Source: Bacillota bacterium
GTDB lineage: Bacteria > Bacillota > Sulfobacillia > RBS10-35 > JAJYVN01
Direction: 5' to 3'
Assembly (NCBI GenBank): GCA_021791995.1
Contig: JAJYVN010000134.1
Span: forward strand, 1-8,140
Length of the DNA: 8,140 nt
The position numbers and the translations under genes were made by a program. Below are positions 6,019-8,140 of this stretch, piece by piece (the stretch's first letter is position 1; every line of letters begins with the position of its first letter). Below the pieces are notes generated by a model. That model saw only the letters and a program-made list of their open reading frames with translations, ran no database searches and had not been told where the DNA came from.

Positions 6019-6381
6019 AGCGACCCACTTGCGCCGGAGCCGGGGGAAGGTCTTCATTGCGGCGTGTCCACCGTGCGGGCGGCTGACCAACACAGGGGGC
6101 GGCGCCTTTTTTGTGGGGTTTTGTGGATACGGATGCGTTCCGGGCGAGTGTCTGATGAGCGGACCGGTGCCCTGCGCGTGGCGTGCCAACTGTCGTCGCT
6201 TGGAGAGCCGGCATCGCAAGGGGAAGGGTGGTGGATCCCCGACCCGGTGGGGCGATGGACTGGCGAGGGGCGGTCCTGCGCCTTGGCCAACGCGGCAGGA
6301 CTCACAGCAAGCTTGTCGAATGGGAGCCCTCGATAATCTTATCATGGGTACCTCCGAATTGGTGGAGAGGGGGCGCGCACT
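6019..6381. other. Intergenic region between cyoD and the flagellar genes
   Basis: 363 bases with no convincing gene on either strand. Open frames exist because of the high GC content, but they lack Shine-Dalgarno sites and look like no known family. The only structure I can point to is the possible terminator at 6091-6115. No c-di-GMP riboswitch and no sigma-D type flagellar promoter (TAAA, then GCCGATAT) was found. GATAAT at 6332-6337 resembles a -10 box but has no -35 at the right distance. Confidence 0.5.
6091..6115 (+). terminator. Possible intrinsic terminator of the cyo operon
   Basis: GGC-GGC-GCC (6098-6106) forms a short GC hairpin directly followed by six T residues (6107-6112). 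G-U pairs from the preceding Gs can extend it, and CACA (6091-6094) can pair with TGTG (6112-6115) in an alternative fold. The stem is short, so the call is tentative. Its place 73 bases after the cyoD stop suits the end of the operon. Confidence 0.4.
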
Positions 6382-7143
6382 GTGATTCGGGACCTATACA
6401 GCGCGGCGGCAGGATTACTCTCAACGGCGCTGGAAGAGAGCGTCGTCGCTGGAAATCTGGCAAATGTGTCCACGCCGGGCTACCAGGAGCAGGAGGTCGC
6501 GTTCGCGCCGTTCCACGAGATGGCAATGCAAGCGAATCTCGCGGGTAACACGGTTTCCCTCGGGGCTATTACCGGTGGTGCCGAGGTGAGTGTGACAACG
6601 AGCAATTGGACTCCCGGTGCCATGCAGGCCAGCAGTAATCCGCTGGCTGTCGCTATTGCCGGGTCCGGATTCTTTGCGGTGCAGACCGCACGTGGGCAGG
6701 TCGCGTATACGCGTGCCGGAGACTTTCAGTTCAATGGGGCGGGCGAATTGGTGAATGCGGACGGTCAGGCCGTCCTCGCGACGACCGGGCAGCCGATTCA
6801 AGCGGCGTCGCAGGCGGAGGCGGCTGGCGCCACCGTGAATACAAACGGTCAAGTCGTATCGGGCGGAACGGTGCTTGGTCAAATCGCTGTGTGGAATCCG
6901 GCGTTGACGTCCTTGGTCTCTGCGGGGGATGCCGAGTTCACACAGACGGCCGGTGCTGCGGCTCCGGGGCAGATGACCGCATCTCTGGATCCGGGATTCC
7001 TCCAGGGGTCGAATGTCAATCTGATCGGTCAGATGGCGGATCTGATTCGGCTCGACCAGGTCTTCGCCTCGGACCAGAACGCCTTGGAAACGGCCCAACA
7101 GACGATGACCACGGCGATTTCGACCGTCGGCACCGTGTCTTGA
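6382..7143 (+). CDS. flgF: Flagellar rod / hook-basal-body protein, FlgF (FlhO)-like
   Basis: Structural protein of the flagellar rod, exported by the flagellar type III system, so no signal peptide is expected or seen. In its 253 aa the N-terminal rod motif is AGNLANVSTPGYQ (about 23-35), the family's NNxANxxTxGYK. The centre carries VAYTRAGDFQFNGAGELVNA, the shared YTRxGxF...G.LV block. The C-terminal helix (about 210-250) starts SNVNLIGQMADLIRLDQVF, matching the SNVDLxxEMxxMIxxQRAY motif of the basal-body C-terminal domain, although the usual RxY is altered. GTG start with GAGAGGGGG 8 bases upstream. It lies 19 bases before the second family member and is probably co-transcribed with it. 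FlgF versus FlgG assignment is by gene order (flhO-flhP in B. subtilis); the family itself is clear. Confidence 0.87.
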   Translation: MIRDLYSAAAGLLSTALEESVVAGNLANVSTPGYQEQEVAFAPFHEMAMQANLAGNTVSLGAITGGAEVSVTTSNWTPGAMQASSNPLAVAIAGSGFFAVQTARGQVAYTRAGDFQFNGAGELVNADGQAVLATTGQPIQAASQAEAAGATVNTNGQVVSGGTVLGQIAVWNPALTSLVSAGDAEFTQTAGAAAPGQMTASLDPGFLQGSNVNLIGQMADLIRLDQVFASDQNALETAQQTMTTAISTVGTVS

Positions 7144-7162
7144 GGTTGAAGGGGGTGGCGGG

Positions 7163-7915
7163 ATGTTTGGGGCAGTGGCTATTTCGGCATCAGGTCTCGA
7201 GGCGCAGAACTGGGAGATGAGTGTGTACGGGGACGATGCAGCGAATGTTGATACGGTGGGGTTTCGTGAACTTTTGCCGGCAGTCTCCGATCTGCCGCCA
7301 CTTGCGATCTACGGTACCGGTGCGAATTCATTCGTTGCGGTCGGAGCAGGGAGTGTGCCCGGATCGGTTGAGCTGAACACGACCCAGGGCGCACCCTTGG
7401 CTTCGAGTCAGGGGCTATCCCTGTCCATCGACGGACCGGGCTTCTTTCGTATTGCTGCGGGCGGGGGGTCTGTGGAGTATACGCGTGCGGGTGATTTCAG
7501 CATCTCTGCGGACGGTACGGTGGTGGACGGGGAAGGGAGAGCGCTCTTGGATGCGCAGGGCAATTTCGTCGTCGTTCCTGCTGGGACCCAGGCAGTGACG
7601 GTGACGCCGGGAGGTGCGGTGGAGGTCTCTGGAAAAACAATTGCCCAACTCGACCTGGCCTTGCCCACGAGCGAGCAGGGGATGCAGTTGGCGAACGGTA
7701 GCGCATACACGGCACCTGCAGCGGCAGGATCCATCGCGTTGGATGTCCCCGGCCAAGGGGGGACAGGGGTCCTTGCGGCGGGGGCACTTGAGCAGAGTAA
7801 CGTGAACCTGGGGAATGCGATGGCGCGCATCATGGGCGCGGAGCAGGCCTACCAGGCCAATGCGAAGGCGTTTAGCGTTGGGATCGACTTGTGGAATCGG
7901 TCGAATCAGCTGTGA
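7163..7915 (+). CDS. flgG: Flagellar rod / hook-basal-body protein, FlgG (FlhP)-like
   Basis: Second rod protein, 250 aa, paralogous to its upstream neighbour. The N-terminal motif is degenerate: GDDAANVDTVGFRE (23-36) in place of NNIANVNTTGFK. The middle holds IDGPGFFRI and VEYTRAGDFSISADGTVVD, the D1 beta-domain signature shared with the gene before it. The C-terminal helix (about 209-250) has SNVNLGNAMARIMGAEQAYQANAKAF, a good match to the family's SNVDL...M...QRAYQANAK. ATG start with AAGGGGGT 6 bases upstream. Both ends form the coiled coil that packs the axial filament. It could instead be annotated simply as a hook-basal-body protein; the exact rod position is inferred from order only. 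Confidence 0.88.
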   Translation: MFGAVAISASGLEAQNWEMSVYGDDAANVDTVGFRELLPAVSDLPPLAIYGTGANSFVAVGAGSVPGSVELNTTQGAPLASSQGLSLSIDGPGFFRIAAGGGSVEYTRAGDFSISADGTVVDGEGRALLDAQGNFVVVPAGTQAVTVTPGGAVEVSGKTIAQLDLALPTSEQGMQLANGSAYTAPAAAGSIALDVPGQGGTGVLAAGALEQSNVNLGNAMARIMGAEQAYQANAKAFSVGIDLWNRSNQL

Positions 7916-7930
7916 GTGGGAGGCTGCTCG

Positions 7931-8140
7931 GTGGCAGAGACGGAACAACGGTCCGGGCTCAACCAGAAAGAGATCCTCGCGATCTTGCCGCACCGGCCTC
8001 CTTTTTTGTTCGTGGATCGGATTGAGTCCCTCGAACCGGGCATACGAGCCTGCGGCATCAAGTGTGTTGCCGCTAATGAGCCCTATTTTATTGGGCACTT
8101 TCCCGGTCAACCGATCATGCCAGGCGTAATCATGCTGGAA
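7931..8140 (+). CDS. fabZ: 3-hydroxyacyl-ACP dehydratase FabZ, 5' part only
   Basis: Cytoplasmic enzyme of type II fatty acid synthesis that removes water from 3-hydroxyacyl-ACP to give trans-2-enoyl-ACP. Seventy codons are present; the family is usually about 140-150 aa, so half is missing beyond the window. Clear motifs are ILAILPHRPPFLFVDRI (15-31) and GHFPGQPIMPGVIMLE (55-70). His56 is the catalytic histidine and Glu70, 14 residues on, is the catalytic glutamate, encoded by the very last codon of the window. GTG start with GGGAGG 7 bases upstream, 15 bases after the flgG stop, so it may be read from the flagellar transcript. The neighbourhood echoes B. subtilis, where fabZ (ywpB) lies downstream of flhO-flhP. 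Confidence 0.95.
   Translation, partial: MAETEQRSGLNQKEILAILPHRPPFLFVDRIESLEPGIRACGIKCVAANEPYFIGHFPGQPIMPGVIMLE

Noticed and set aside
6313..6337. Promoter for flgF from TTGTCG and GATAAT
   Set aside because: The spacer is only 13 bases, too short for a sigma-A promoter, and no sigma-D motif is present.
6029..6385. 118-codon frame between cyoD and flgF as a gene
   Set aside because: It has no Shine-Dalgarno, an unusual Arg/Gly/Pro-rich composition typical of non-coding GC-rich DNA, and passes through the possible terminator. Only its 3' overlap with flgF is noted as a finding.

Overview
The window reads as chromosomal DNA from a Gram-positive, motile, aerobic bacterium, most likely an aerobic Bacillota (Bacilli, possibly Alicyclobacillaceae-like). 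Three things point there: strong AGGAGG-type ribosome binding sites with many GTG/TTG starts; a quinol oxidase subunit I with Glu where the E. coli ubiquinol enzyme has Gln; and a flagellar rod-gene pair followed by fabZ, which resembles the flhO-flhP...ywpB(fabZ) neighbourhood of Bacillus subtilis. The taxonomic placement is inference.

Region 1 (1 to about 1768) is nearly all of a mobile group II intron in + orientation. The window seems to open at or just inside its 5' end. Domain I RNA runs to about 270. A maturase/reverse transcriptase with no endonuclease domain follows, then domain V with a CGC triad (a group IIC feature) and domain VI with a bulged branch-point A. The RT active site reads VADD instead of YADD, and the changed codon is exactly the 3-nt loop of a perfect 8-bp inverted repeat. 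Inverting that loop restores Tyr.

Region 2 (1769-2077) is a leader between the intron and the oxidase operon. It holds an intrinsic terminator with competing pairings, followed by a 6-codon mini-ORF with a consensus Shine-Dalgarno.

Region 3 (2078-6018) is a tight four-gene operon, cyoA-cyoB-cyoC-cyoD. It encodes a bo3/aa3-600-type heme-copper quinol oxidase. Subunit II is a CuA-less lipoprotein, subunit I carries all heme, CuB and proton-channel residues, and III and IV are membrane subunits. The complex oxidises membrane quinol, reduces O2 to water and pumps protons. No heme o/a synthase gene is visible here.

Region 4 (6019-6381) is apparently non-coding, with a possible terminator for the cyo operon.

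Region 5 (6382-8140) holds two FlgF/FlgG-family flagellar rod/hook-basal-body genes and the 5' part of fabZ, cut by the window end just at its catalytic Glu codon. No wholly unknown multi-gene system is visible. The most unusual signals are the VADD/inverted-repeat codon and the cyoA leader.
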